A stretch of DNA of 40,056 bases, taken from HGM04593 sp045631905. Lineage in GTDB: Bacteria; Bacteroidota; Bacteroidia; Bacteroidales; Bacteroidaceae. A model generated the notes under the pieces. It was not told where the DNA came from and did not search any database. It saw only the letters and a program-made list of their open reading frames with translations. Within the stretch, counting starts at the first letter, position 1; the number at the start of each line of letters is the position of its first letter. The stretch covers positions 1-40,056 of the forward strand of contig JAZQVO010000022.1 in the NCBI GenBank assembly GCA_045631905.1. The letters run 5' to 3'. Both the position numbers and the translations under genes were made by a program. Positions 7,846-15,756 of this stretch are shown piece by piece.

Positions 7846-9507
7846 ATGGATTTATTAGAACAACTTTTTATTGAACACTCGGCCTTACAGGCTATAATTA
7901 TTCTGTCGCTTATATCGGCTATCGGTATCATTCTGGGCAAGGTGCGTTTCTTTGGTATTTCGCTCGGAATAACATTTGTGTTCTTTATAGGCATTGTTGC
8001 CGGACATTTTGGGTTGAGCATAGATGCAAAGATGTTGCAATATGCACAATCGTTCGGCCTGGTGCTGTTTGTGTATGCACTCGGCTTGCAGGTAGGCCCG
8101 GGATTTTTCAGTTCCATGCGTGCCGACGGGGTGCGTCTGCTTGCACCCGCGCTGGGTATTGTTGCAACAGGAACGGTTTTTGCCTTTATAACAGCTGGTA
8201 TGTTCGGAATAACCATAGCCGATATTTCGGGCATTCTCTGCGGTGCGACAACCAACACCCCTGCGCTTGCCGCCGCACAACAGACACTTGAACAGATGGG
8301 AGTAGACAGCAGTACCGCTGCACTGAGCTGTGCGCTCACCTACCCGCTGGGCGTTGTCGGCGTAATACTTGCCATCATATTCCTGCGACGTTTCTTTGTT
8401 CGTTCCGGAGACCTTTCGGGCCCCGACAAGGAGCACAAGAAGAGTGTTTTCGTGGCAAGCTACCGTGTCACAAACCCTGCTATATTCGGTAAGAGCGTGA
8501 GCGATGTTGCCACCAACGACAAACATAAATTTGTAATCTCGCGTTTGTGGCGAGGAGGCATGGTGATGATTCCGACAGGCGATAAAAAGCTCAAAGAGAA
8601 CGACATTCTGCTCATAATCACAAAGCCCGAGGACACCGAGGCTTTAACAATTATCTTTGGTGAGCAGGAGAAGAAAGATTGGAACTCCGAGAGCATAGAC
8701 TGGAACAAAATAGACAGCCAGCTGGTGGCTCAAAAAATCCTTGTCACACGCCCCGAGATTAACGGTAAGAAACTATCGTCGCTCCGTTTGAGAAACAACT
8801 ACGGCATAAACATAAGCAGGGTTTACCGCTCGGGCGTGGAGTTGCTTGCCACCCCCGACCTCGTGTTACAGATGGGCGACAGGCTCACCGTGGTGGGAGA
8901 AGAGGCCAGCATTCACAATGTAGAGAAGATTTTGGGTAACGCTGTAAAGAGCCTTAAAGAGCCCAACCTCATAGCAGTGTTCATAGGTATGGTGCTGGGA
9001 CTTGCTATCGGAAGCATACCTTTTGCCGTTCCCGGAATATCGTTGCCTGTAAAATTAGGGCTTGCAGGTGGCCCCATTCTCATGGGTATAATAGTGAGCA
9101 CCTTCGGTCCTCGCCTGCACATGGTGACATACACCACACAGAGCGCAAACATGATGTTACGCGCTTTGGGTATAAACCTCTATCTTGCCTGTTTGGGGCT
9201 CGATGCAGGTGCACACTTTTTCGAAACCATAGTGCGCCCCGAAGGTGCTTTGTGGCTCCTGCTCGGCCTTTTGATAACATTTATACCTGTGGTGCTCGTT
9301 GGAGTTATATCCCTGCGCATTCAAAAACTCGACTTTGGCAGTACCTGCGGTGTGCTTTGCGGTTCCATGGCCAACCCCATGGCTCTCACATATGCCAACG
9401 ACACGATAGAGGGCGATAACCCCGCAGTAGCATACGCCACGGTCTACCCCGTGTGCATTCTGCTACGCATAATCATTATTCAGGCGGCTATCACCCTGCT
9501 TTTATAA
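7846..9507 (+). CDS. YidE/AspT-family transporter with two RCK_C (TrkA_C) domains
   Basis: The 553-residue protein has the layout of the aspartate:alanine exchanger (AAE) superfamily. A first group of hydrophobic helices (about 10-185) is followed by two soluble TrkA_C-like domains in tandem (about 200-275 and 295-370). A second group of helices (about 375-553) follows. The first block holds Gly-Leu-Gln-Val-Gly-Pro-Gly, and both blocks contain the duplicated small-residue motifs of the family. The substrate is unknown; characterised relatives exchange aspartate/alanine or succinate, and most bacterial members are unassigned. It stands alone: 103 bases after the permease gene and ending 13 bases before the convergent glycosyltransferase gene. 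No clear promoter match was found. Confidence 0.85.
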   Translation: MDLLEQLFIEHSALQAIIILSLISAIGIILGKVRFFGISLGITFVFFIGIVAGHFGLSIDAKMLQYAQSFGLVLFVYALGLQVGPGFFSSMRADGVRLLAPALGIVATGTVFAFITAGMFGITIADISGILCGATTNTPALAAAQQTLEQMGVDSSTAALSCALTYPLGVVGVILAIIFLRRFFVRSGDLSGPDKEHKKSVFVASYRVTNPAIFGKSVSDVATNDKHKFVISRLWRGGMVMIPTGDKKLKENDILLIITKPEDTEALTIIFGEQEKKDWNSESIDWNKIDSQLVAQKILVTRPEINGKKLSSLRLRNNYGINISRVYRSGVELLATPDLVLQMGDRLTVVGEEASIHNVEKILGNAVKSLKEPNLIAVFIGMVLGLAIGSIPFAVPGISLPVKLGLAGGPILMGIIVSTFGPRLHMVTYTTQSANMMLRALGINLYLACLGLDAGAHFFETIVRPEGALWLLLGLLITFIPVVLVGVISLRIQKLDFGSTCGVLCGSMANPMALTYANDTIEGDNPAVAYATVYPVCILLRIIIIQAAITLLL

Positions 9508-9520
9508 TAAGAGAAGGCTT

Positions 9521-10309
9521 TTAACGACAGAAGCGGAATTTGAGTCGCTTCACGAAATTGGCAAGGCCCACGGCACGCACCACGGTGAGTATCGAATTTG
9601 TCAGCATAAACAACAGCACATGACATTTTGCATATAACCACCCCGCACCGTTTTCGCGGAAGAGACGCTCTATCTCACCGGTCTTTTTAAGAAAAGAGCT
9701 GTCGGTTACACCACCTAAACGGAACATCGCAAGCTCGGCAGGGATATACTTGAACTTAACGCCCGCCTCGTACATGCGCACAAGCAGGTCCACGTCCATC
9801 ATAAATTTAAAATGCACCTTGTAACCGCCATGTTTTTCATAGGCCTCTTTGGTTATGAACGTACCCTGATGACACACTATGCGCTTTTTGAATGCGTGCA
9901 GGGGGAAAGCCATCGAGGGCTTTGCATGAATCTTTGTGTCGGTGGCACTATCCCAAATATAGGTATTACCGCGGTACACCCCCACGCCCTCTTCGTAGGC
10001 GGCAGCCACAGCGCTCAGTGCCCCGGGCAAGAGCACATCGTCGGAATTTATTATGCCCACAACCTCGCCCGTTGCATGCTTTATGCCCTTGTTAAAGGCA
10101 TCGCTTATACCCTTGTCGGGCTCCGAAACCACGGTTGATATCTTGTCGCGGTAACGCTCTACGATGCTCATGGTGCCATCTTTCGATGCACCATCTATAA
10201 TTATATATTCAAAGTTGGGATAATCCTGGGAGATAACACTCTTTATTGTCTCTTCGAGGGTGGCCTCGCTGTTGTAGGTTATTGTAATTACCGATATTTT
10301 GGGTTGCAT
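9521..10309 (-). CDS. Glycosyltransferase family 2 (WcaE-like)
   Basis: The 262-residue protein begins with the GT-A nucleotide-sugar fold. It has Ile-Thr-Tyr-Asn at about 9-12, Asp-Gly-Ala-Ser-Lys-Asp-Gly, and a DxD-like Asn-Ser-Asp-Asp that would bind the metal and sugar nucleotide. Two short hydrophobic stretches near the C-terminus suggest membrane association. It probably adds one sugar to a surface polysaccharide, lipopolysaccharide or glycoprotein glycan; donor and acceptor cannot be told. It lies 3 bases after the second GT2 gene, so the two form one transcript. Confidence 0.85.
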   Translation of the reverse strand: MQPKISVITITYNSEATLEETIKSVISQDYPNFEYIIIDGASKDGTMSIVERYRDKISTVVSEPDKGISDAFNKGIKHATGEVVGIINSDDVLLPGALSAVAAAYEEGVGVYRGNTYIWDSATDTKIHAKPSMAFPLHAFKKRIVCHQGTFITKEAYEKHGGYKVHFKFMMDVDLLVRMYEAGVKFKYIPAELAMFRLGGVTDSSFLKKTGEIERLFRENGAGWLYAKCHVLLFMLTNSILTVVRAVGLANFVKRLKFRFCR

Positions 10310-10312
10310 GGT

Positions 10313-11140
10313 TTATCGCATTAAAAGATATTTTACTTTGTGATAGAGGTAGCTGAATAGTGATATTCGGCCTATCTTATTCACCCCTTTGAAGGTATTT
10401 ATGTTTTTAGTGAACACATCGCCCAAACTCATGAGCCTGTTTTTCACAGCCGAAGCCTTGGAGTACTGCATAGCCCCCACCACGTTGGCCGAATGTTGGC
10501 GATAGAGCATAGTCGGCTCCTCGATATACTCGATTATTCCGCCATAATAAGAGACGGTGAGAGCCGATATTACATCGTGTATTATTGTATCCTGCTCAAC
10601 ATATTTTTCGAGAATAAGCTCGCGCGCCACGCTGTTCATGAGTATGGTGCAACCGTTCACGCTGTTGCAGGCGCATAGAAAGGGGAAGGTGCGCAGAATA
10701 TCGGGGCGCAGGCCCGATGAACGCCAAAAAGAGTCGTGAGTGATTTTAAGATTCTCATCGACCACATACATGTCGGTGTGCACTATGATGGGCTTTCCGG
10801 GGTTGGCAAGCTCCACAGCTCTCATTTTGTCCATCGTGAGGCGTAGCTTTTCGGGGAGCCACACATCGTCTTGGTCGCAAAAAGCGTAGTAACCGCCGGC
10901 AGGAGCACTCTGCAACAGGTGCATAAAACTTTTCCCGGGGCCGAGGTTCGAAGAGGTGTACCAGCGAAGCAACCCCTTCTCTTGCCACGCCGAGAGAAGG
11001 GCAACGGTAGAGTCCTTTGAACCGTCATCGCGCACAAGAATATCTACCTCCACCCCTTTTTGAGCCACCAACGACTCTAATTGCTCGGGAAGGTATTTTT
11101 CTCCGTTATATGTCGAAAGAAGAACAGTAACTTTTTCCAT
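10313..11140 (-). CDS. Glycosyltransferase family 2 (rhamnosyltransferase-like)
   Basis: A GT-A fold enzyme of 275 residues. The N-terminus has Leu-Ser-Thr-Tyr-Asn-Gly and then Arg-Asp-Asp-Gly-Ser-Lys-Asp. The metal-binding motif is Cys-Asp-Gln-Asp-Asp-Val-Trp, typical of the WcaA/RfbF-like group that includes rhamnosyltransferases. The ATG at 11140 is chosen because the longer frame would begin with TTG at 11146. It is first in a two-gene unit with a strong promoter at 11182-11212. No flippase, polymerase or sugar-nucleotide synthesis genes adjoin it, so this is an isolated pair rather than part of a capsule cluster. Donor and acceptor are unknown. Confidence 0.85.
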   Translation of the reverse strand: MEKVTVLLSTYNGEKYLPEQLESLVAQKGVEVDILVRDDGSKDSTVALLSAWQEKGLLRWYTSSNLGPGKSFMHLLQSAPAGGYYAFCDQDDVWLPEKLRLTMDKMRAVELANPGKPIIVHTDMYVVDENLKITHDSFWRSSGLRPDILRTFPFLCACNSVNGCTILMNSVARELILEKYVEQDTIIHDVISALTVSYYGGIIEYIEEPTMLYRQHSANVVGAMQYSKASAVKNRLMSLGDVFTKNINTFKGVNKIGRISLFSYLYHKVKYLLMR

Positions 11141-11181
11141 AATCAATAAACAAACAGCGCAAAACAGGGCTGTTCAAATTG

Positions 11182-11212
11182 CAAAGATAACCAAGATGAT
11201 ATACTTTACAAA
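11182..11212 (-). promoter_or_regulatory. Canonical Bacteroidetes promoter for the glycosyltransferase pair
   Basis: On the minus strand TTTG (11212-11209), a 19-base spacer and TATCTTTG (11189-11182) match both consensus elements exactly. The start would be near 11175, about 35 bases before the ATG at 11140. Confidence 0.75.
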
Positions 11213-11274
11213 TAATATTCCTTGTTTTACTCTCTTTTTACCATGTTGCATAAAGGCAAAACCATTTATTTTGC

Positions 11275-11282
11275 TATCTTTG
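11275..11282 (+). promoter_or_regulatory. Distal -7 element upstream of the GH95 gene
   Basis: TATCTTTG matches TAnnTTTG and sits inside a 12-base sequence (ttgctatctttg, 11271-11282) repeated exactly at 11355-11366. A GTTG at 11245-11248 is 26 bases upstream, too far for a normal -33 element. Confidence 0.4.
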
Positions 11283-11318
11283 AGCTAAACCTCGAAGATG
11301 TTGCGCTCTTGCTGTGAA

Positions 11319-11343
11319 AAACATCGAAGTAAACTTCATGTTT
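11319..11343. promoter_or_regulatory. Inverted repeat between the two GH95 promoter elements
   Basis: AAACAT-C-GAAG (11319-11329) can pair with CTTC-ATGTTT (11334-11343), with one unpaired C and the loop TAAA. It covers the region where the -33 element of the proximal promoter would lie, so it could be an operator, or a hairpin in a transcript from the distal promoter. Confidence 0.35.
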
Positions 11344-11358
11344 CTCGCTCGTTGTTGC

Positions 11359-11366
11359 TATCTTTG
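11359..11366 (+). promoter_or_regulatory. Proximal -7 element for the GH95 gene
   Basis: TATCTTTG, 47 bases before the ATG at 11414, is an exact TAnnTTTG match. No TTTG at the usual 19-base spacing is present, which suggests an activator may be needed. Confidence 0.5.
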
Positions 11367-11413
11367 CAATAGTGCAGAACATTATTTCAAAAAAAATATT
11401 TAAAACACATACT

Positions 11414-13918
11414 ATGAAAAGAAAAATTCTTGTTATCGCAAGCCTTGTGGCTACACTTGCACTGCAAGCGCAGACCGACTACACCCGTGGACTGTCGGTA
11501 TGGTTCGATAAACCCACATCACTAAACGGACGTAGCGTTTGGTATGGAGGCCGTCCCGACTTGTGGGCTGGCAAGAACAAACCCGAATGGGCCGGAGAGG
11601 GAGCGCACAACCCCGACCAAGAGTGGGAGTCGCAGTCGTTGCCCATAGGCAACGGAAGCATCGGTGCAAACATCATGGGCTCGCTCGAGGCCGAACGCAT
11701 CACGTTCAACGAAAAAACCTTGTGGCGTGGGGGCCCCAACACCGCCGGCGGTGCCGAATATTATTGGAACGTAAACAAACAATCGGCACACCTGCTCGAC
11801 GATATTCGTCAGGCGTTCCTCGATGGCGACGACGCAAAAGCGGCAAAGCTCACACGCGAGAACTTCAACAGCACCGCGTCTTATGAATATTATGGCGAAA
11901 AACCCTTCCGCTTTGGAAACTTCACCACAATGGGAGAGTTTTATATCGAGACAGGGCACAACCTCATAGGGTTGGGCGACTATAAACGTGCACTCTCCAT
12001 CGACTCGGCACTTGCCGTTGTGCAATATAACCGCAATAACATTAAATTCGAACGTAAATATTTCGTTTCGTACCCCGCCAACGTATTTGTGTGCAAATTC
12101 ACAGCCGACAAGCCCGGCGAGCAAAACCTGATATTCTCGTACGAGAAAAACCCCGTTTCGGAGGGAACACTCGTAAGCGAGGGGAACGAAGGGCTCACAT
12201 TCAACGGCGTGCTCGACAACAACAGCATGGAGTTTACCTTACGCATAAAAGCTGTTGCAAAAGGCGGTAAACAAGAGGTAAAGAACGGCAAGATTCACAT
12301 CACAGGTGCCGACGAGGTTACGTTCTACATCACAGCCGACACCGACTACAAAATTAATTTCGACCCCGACTTTAAAGACCCCAAGGCATATGTAGGCACA
12401 GCGCATGCCACCACCACGCAAGAATGGTTGGAGAAGGCTGTTGCAAAGGGCTACGACGAACTTTTCAAAGAGCACTATGCCGACTACTCGGCACTGTTCG
12501 GCCGTGTGGAGCTCGATATCAACCCGGGTGCCCCAACCACCCTTGAATACCCCGGGGTGGCAAACCTCCCCACACCCCAACGCCTAAAAAGCTACCGCAC
12601 AGGAAAGCCTGACTTTGGGCTCGAAGAGCTATATTTCCAGTTTGGACGCTACCTGCTCATAGCAAGCTCGCGCCCCGGCAACCTGCCCGCCAACCTGCAA
12701 GGCATGTGGCACAACAACGTCGATGGTCCTTGGCGTGTAGACTACCACAACAACATCAACCTGCAAATGAACTACTGGCCCGCATGCGCCACCAACCTCG
12801 ACGAGTGCGTACTACCGCTTATCGACTTTATAAAAACATTGCGCAAACCGGGTGAAGTTACCGCACAGTCGTACTTCGGTGCACGCGGTTGGACAGCAAG
12901 CATCTCGGGCAACATCTTCGGCTTCACAGCACCCCTCATAAGCCAAGATATGTCATGGAATTTCAACCCCATGGCAGGCCCTTGGCTCGCCACACACGTT
13001 TGGGACTACTACGACTACACACGCGACAAGAAATTCCTAAAAGAGACAGGCTACGACATAATAAAGAGCAGTGCCATATTTGCCATGGACTACCTGTGGA
13101 AAAGAGAAGATGGCAGTTACACCGCAGCCCCCTCAACCTCGCCCGAGCATGGCCCCATAGACCAAGGTGCCACATTCGTACACGCTGTTGTTCGAGAGAT
13201 TATGCTCGATGCCATAAAAGCGGCAAAGGTTCTGAACACCGACAAACAACTGCAAAAAGAGTGGCAAAACGTGCTCGACAACCTCGTTCCCTACCAAACA
13301 GGACGTTACGGCCAGCTCATGGAGTGGAGCAAGGATATTGACGACCCCAAAGACCAGCACCGCCACGTGAACCACCTCTTCGGCCTGCACCCCGGCCACA
13401 CAATATCGCCCGTAACAACCCCCGAGCTTGCCGAGGCTTCGAAGGTGGTGCTTGTGCACCGTGGCGACGGCGCAACAGGCTGGAGCATGGGTTGGAAACT
13501 AAATCAATGGGCACGTCTCCACGACGGCAACCACGCATACACCCTCTTCGGCAACCTGTTGAAGAACGGTACGCTCGACAACCTTTGGGACACACACGCA
13601 CCCTTCCAGATAGATGGAAATTTCGGTGGCACAGCCGGCATAACCGAGATGCTCATGCAGAGCCACATGGGATTTATCCACCTGCTACCCGCCCTACCCG
13701 ACGCATGGAGCGAAGGCGAGGTTAAGGGCTTACGAGCAAAAGGTGGTTTCGAGGTAGATATAAAATGGGCCGAAGGCAAGCCCGTCGAGGTGATTATAGA
13801 ATCGAAGATGGGTGGCAAGTGCGACCTCAGATACGGCAACAGCACCCTCTCATTCAACACCAAGAAAGGCAAGAGCTACAAAGTTATCCTCTCAAAAGGT
13901 AAACTCAAAAGAGCATAA
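11414..13918 (+). CDS. Secreted GH95 alpha-L-fucosidase
   Basis: The 834-residue protein, from the ATG at 11414, starts with a clean Sec signal (Met-Lys-Arg-Lys to Leu-Gln-Ala-Gln); an upstream in-frame ATG at 11372 would bury the signal. GH95 hallmarks are present. The N-terminal beta region has Leu-Pro-Ile-Gly-Asn-Gly-Ser and Phe-Asn-Glu-Lys-Thr-Leu-Trp. The (alpha/alpha)6 barrel has Asn-Ile-Asn-Leu-Gln-Met-Asn-Tyr-Trp (N447, N449), Ser-Pro-Glu-His-Gly (E578) and Gln-Ile-Asp-Gly-Asn-Phe-Gly (D734). These match the asparagine pair, general acid and aspartate of the characterised bifidobacterial enzyme. It would remove terminal alpha-1,2-fucose (some members act on alpha-galactose) from host glycans in the periplasm or at the surface. 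Length is normal for the family. It opens the glycan and transport block ending with GH84. Confidence 0.93.
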   Translation: MKRKILVIASLVATLALQAQTDYTRGLSVWFDKPTSLNGRSVWYGGRPDLWAGKNKPEWAGEGAHNPDQEWESQSLPIGNGSIGANIMGSLEAERITFNEKTLWRGGPNTAGGAEYYWNVNKQSAHLLDDIRQAFLDGDDAKAAKLTRENFNSTASYEYYGEKPFRFGNFTTMGEFYIETGHNLIGLGDYKRALSIDSALAVVQYNRNNIKFERKYFVSYPANVFVCKFTADKPGEQNLIFSYEKNPVSEGTLVSEGNEGLTFNGVLDNNSMEFTLRIKAVAKGGKQEVKNGKIHITGADEVTFYITADTDYKINFDPDFKDPKAYVGTAHATTTQEWLEKAVAKGYDELFKEHYADYSALFGRVELDINPGAPTTLEYPGVANLPTPQRLKSYRTGKPDFGLEELYFQFGRYLLIASSRPGNLPANLQGMWHNNVDGPWRVDYHNNINLQMNYWPACATNLDECVLPLIDFIKTLRKPGEVTAQSYFGARGWTASISGNIFGFTAPLISQDMSWNFNPMAGPWLATHVWDYYDYTRDKKFLKETGYDIIKSSAIFAMDYLWKREDGSYTAAPSTSPEHGPIDQGATFVHAVVREIMLDAIKAAKVLNTDKQLQKEWQNVLDNLVPYQTGRYGQLMEWSKDIDDPKDQHRHVNHLFGLHPGHTISPVTTPELAEASKVVLVHRGDGATGWSMGWKLNQWARLHDGNHAYTLFGNLLKNGTLDNLWDTHAPFQIDGNFGGTAGITEMLMQSHMGFIHLLPALPDAWSEGEVKGLRAKGGFEVDIKWAEGKPVEVIIESKMGGKCDLRYGNSTLSFNTKKGKSYKVILSKGKLKRA

Positions 13919-13967
13919 TAAACCTTTTTAAGGTCATACAGATAATTTTAAAACAAACAGACATAGC

Positions 13968-13995
13968 AGGAAAAGATGGCATGCCATCTTTTCCT
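13968..13995. terminator. Perfect 28-bp palindrome between GH95 and nuclease genes
   Basis: The 28 bases are identical to their own reverse complement, centred on GCATGC. As RNA they form a stem of about 12 bp with a tetraloop; the 3' arm ends in TTTTCCT, but no T-run follows. It lies 50 bases after the GH95 stop and 18 bases before the nuclease ATG. It could be a partial terminator, an mRNA-stabilising hairpin or an operator. Confidence 0.5.
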
Positions 13996-14013
13996 CTATT
14001 ATAAGGAGATACC

Positions 14014-14823
14014 ATGGCGAAGAAGATAAAAAAACAGAAGGGACACAGCAGATTCTTTGCAATAATCATAGTGTTGCTCATAGGCGTTGTCGTGAGCCAA
14101 TATTTGCAACCACAAGCCGACAACGCACAATACAGCGACGACCTCACCGTGCCACGCTTCGCCACAAGCACAAATAACCAGATAATCAAGCACTTAGGCT
14201 ACACCGTGTCTTACAACAACGACACGCGCAACCCCGACTGGGTGGGATATGAGCTCACCGACGAGGAGGTGCAAGGCACCGTAGAACGTGGCGAAGGCTT
14301 TTGTGCCGACCCCATGGTAAGAGGACCACAAGCGTGCGACGACGACTATAAAAATTCGGGTTGGGACCGCGGACACCACGCTCCTGCCGCCGACATGAAG
14401 TGGAGCAAGCAGGCCATGGAAGAGAGCTTTTACCTGAGCAACGTCTCGCCACAGAACAAAAACCTCAACCGCGGTGTATGGAAAAAACTCGAAGAGCTCT
14501 GTCGCGACAAAGCCGAGCTCTACGGCAGATTGGTTATTATATCGGGGCCCGTATTCACCAGCCAAAAACCAAGAACCATAGGAGATAACAAAGTGAGAAT
14601 ACCCGATGCCTTTTTCAAGGTTATGCTCAGCGACTACAACGGCAAAATGCGTGCAATAGGCTTCTACTTTGAGAACAAAGCCGGCAAGAAAAAGCTGAAA
14701 GAGTATGCTAAAACCATCGATGAAATTGAGGAAATTACATCGCTCGACTTTTTCTCGCAACTACCCGACGAGGTTGAGGAGGAGATGGAAAAATCGTTCA
14801 GCGCACCATTTTGGGGTATATAA
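14014..14823 (+). CDS. Membrane-anchored DNA/RNA non-specific endonuclease (NUC1 family)
   Basis: The 269-residue protein has a Lys-rich start, one membrane segment (about 13-31) and a beta-beta-alpha-metal nuclease domain. The signature Asp-Arg-Gly-His is at 118-121 (H121 the general base). The metal-site region Gln-Asn-Lys-Asn-Leu-Asn-Arg-Gly-Val-Trp, with a following Glu, lies about 147-160, as in Serratia nuclease. It should cut single- and double-stranded DNA and RNA on the outer face of the inner membrane, in the periplasm, probably for nucleic-acid scavenging. Translation starts after a clear AAGGAG at 14003-14008, unusual among the neighbours. It ends 3 bases before the MBL-fold gene, so the two are co-transcribed. 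Confidence 0.9.
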   Translation: MAKKIKKQKGHSRFFAIIIVLLIGVVVSQYLQPQADNAQYSDDLTVPRFATSTNNQIIKHLGYTVSYNNDTRNPDWVGYELTDEEVQGTVERGEGFCADPMVRGPQACDDDYKNSGWDRGHHAPAADMKWSKQAMEESFYLSNVSPQNKNLNRGVWKKLEELCRDKAELYGRLVIISGPVFTSQKPRTIGDNKVRIPDAFFKVMLSDYNGKMRAIGFYFENKAGKKKLKEYAKTIDEIEEITSLDFFSQLPDEVEEEMEKSFSAPFWGI

Positions 14824-14826
14824 ACC

Positions 14827-15648
14827 ATGAAGATTACTATCCTCACAGACAACACACCGGCTTATGCCGACAACACCCTTGTTGCCGAACACGGGCTGTC
14901 GCTCTACATAGAGAGGGGCAACACACACATACTGTGCGACACGGGTGCAAGTTCGGTCTTCATGAATAATGCTGAAATATTGGGAATAAACCTTGCAAAC
15001 ACCAACCTCCTTTTTTTATCGCACGGACACAACGACCACTGTGGCGGTGCAAGAGCCTTCCTGCAACGCTTCGCCGACAAAAGAGCCTTCGTGCACCCCG
15101 AAGCGGTGTCCTGCCGTTTCTACTCGAGCCGACGTGGCAACAAAAGAGATATAAGTGCCACGTTGGAAGACCTGCACGACAGAATGAACTTCATAACGTC
15201 GAACAAACAAATAGCACCGGGAGTAACAGCCGTGATGTGCAACAGCAACAACCACTCCACCCCACAAGGTAACATCTACCTCACAAAAGAGAAGAACGAC
15301 ACAGAGACACCCGATGATTTTGCGCATGAGCTATCGCTTGCCATAGAAACCACAAAAGGGCTTGTTATAGTTTCGCCATGCTCCCACCGTGGAGCGGTAA
15401 ACATAATTGAGAGCTGTTGTCGGGCAACAGGAGAGGCAAGAGTATACGCCTTTATAGGCGGGTTACATTTTGTCGATAGCGACAACACCACCGGGGAGGT
15501 TGCAACCTTTAAAAAAGAGATTGAAACATACTACCCCCACACACGCATAATCACAGGGCACTGCACCTGCGACAAAGCAAAAGAGATACTCTCCGCCACG
15601 ATGCCACAAGCTGAATTTTTCTCAACAGGTTACGAATTTGAGATTTAA
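14827..15648 (+). CDS. MBL-fold metallo-hydrolase (DHPMR-synthase-like group)
   Basis: The 273-residue cytosolic protein carries the metallo-beta-lactamase signature His-Gly-His-Asn-Asp-His (H66, H68, D70, H71) for a di-metal site. Further ligand regions are Ser-Pro-Cys-Ser-His-Arg-Gly and Gly-Leu-His, with a C-terminal Thr-Gly-His-Cys-Thr. This pattern fits the subgroup annotated as 7,8-dihydropterin-6-methyl-4-(beta-D-ribofuranosyl)-aminobenzene-5'-phosphate synthase-like. That activity belongs to methanopterin biosynthesis, which is not expected here, so the true substrate is unknown. It is 3 bases downstream of the nuclease gene; a role on a nucleotide or phosphodiester product is a guess from position only. 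Confidence 0.82.
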   Translation: MKITILTDNTPAYADNTLVAEHGLSLYIERGNTHILCDTGASSVFMNNAEILGINLANTNLLFLSHGHNDHCGGARAFLQRFADKRAFVHPEAVSCRFYSSRRGNKRDISATLEDLHDRMNFITSNKQIAPGVTAVMCNSNNHSTPQGNIYLTKEKNDTETPDDFAHELSLAIETTKGLVIVSPCSHRGAVNIIESCCRATGEARVYAFIGGLHFVDSDNTTGEVATFKKEIETYYPHTRIITGHCTCDKAKEILSATMPQAEFFSTGYEFEI

Positions 15649-15664
15649 GAGCAACCAGCACAAT

Positions 15665-15684
15665 AAAAAAGTATACACTTTTTT
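15665..15684 (+). terminator. A/T-rich hairpin after the MBL-fold gene
   Basis: AAAAAAGT and ACTTTTTT form an 8-bp stem with loop ATAC, 16 bases after the stop at 15648. The 3' arm itself is the T-run. It may end the nuclease-MBL transcript; the stem is weak. Confidence 0.35.
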
Positions 15685-15756
15685 GATACTTTTAATTCTT
15701 TAAAGTAAATTAGCCGACGTAACCGACCTTTTAGAAAAAACAAACACAACACATAA

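Noticed and set aside
9521..11140. Glycosyltransferase pair considered as a capsule or O-antigen cluster
   Set aside because: Only two GT2 genes; no flippase, polymerase, UpxY-type regulator or sugar-nucleotide genes in the window.
11372..11413. Upstream in-frame ATG extending the GH95 protein by 14 residues
   Set aside because: It would place a charged extension before a clean Sec signal and lies only about 6 bases downstream of the proximal -7 element, leaving no leader.
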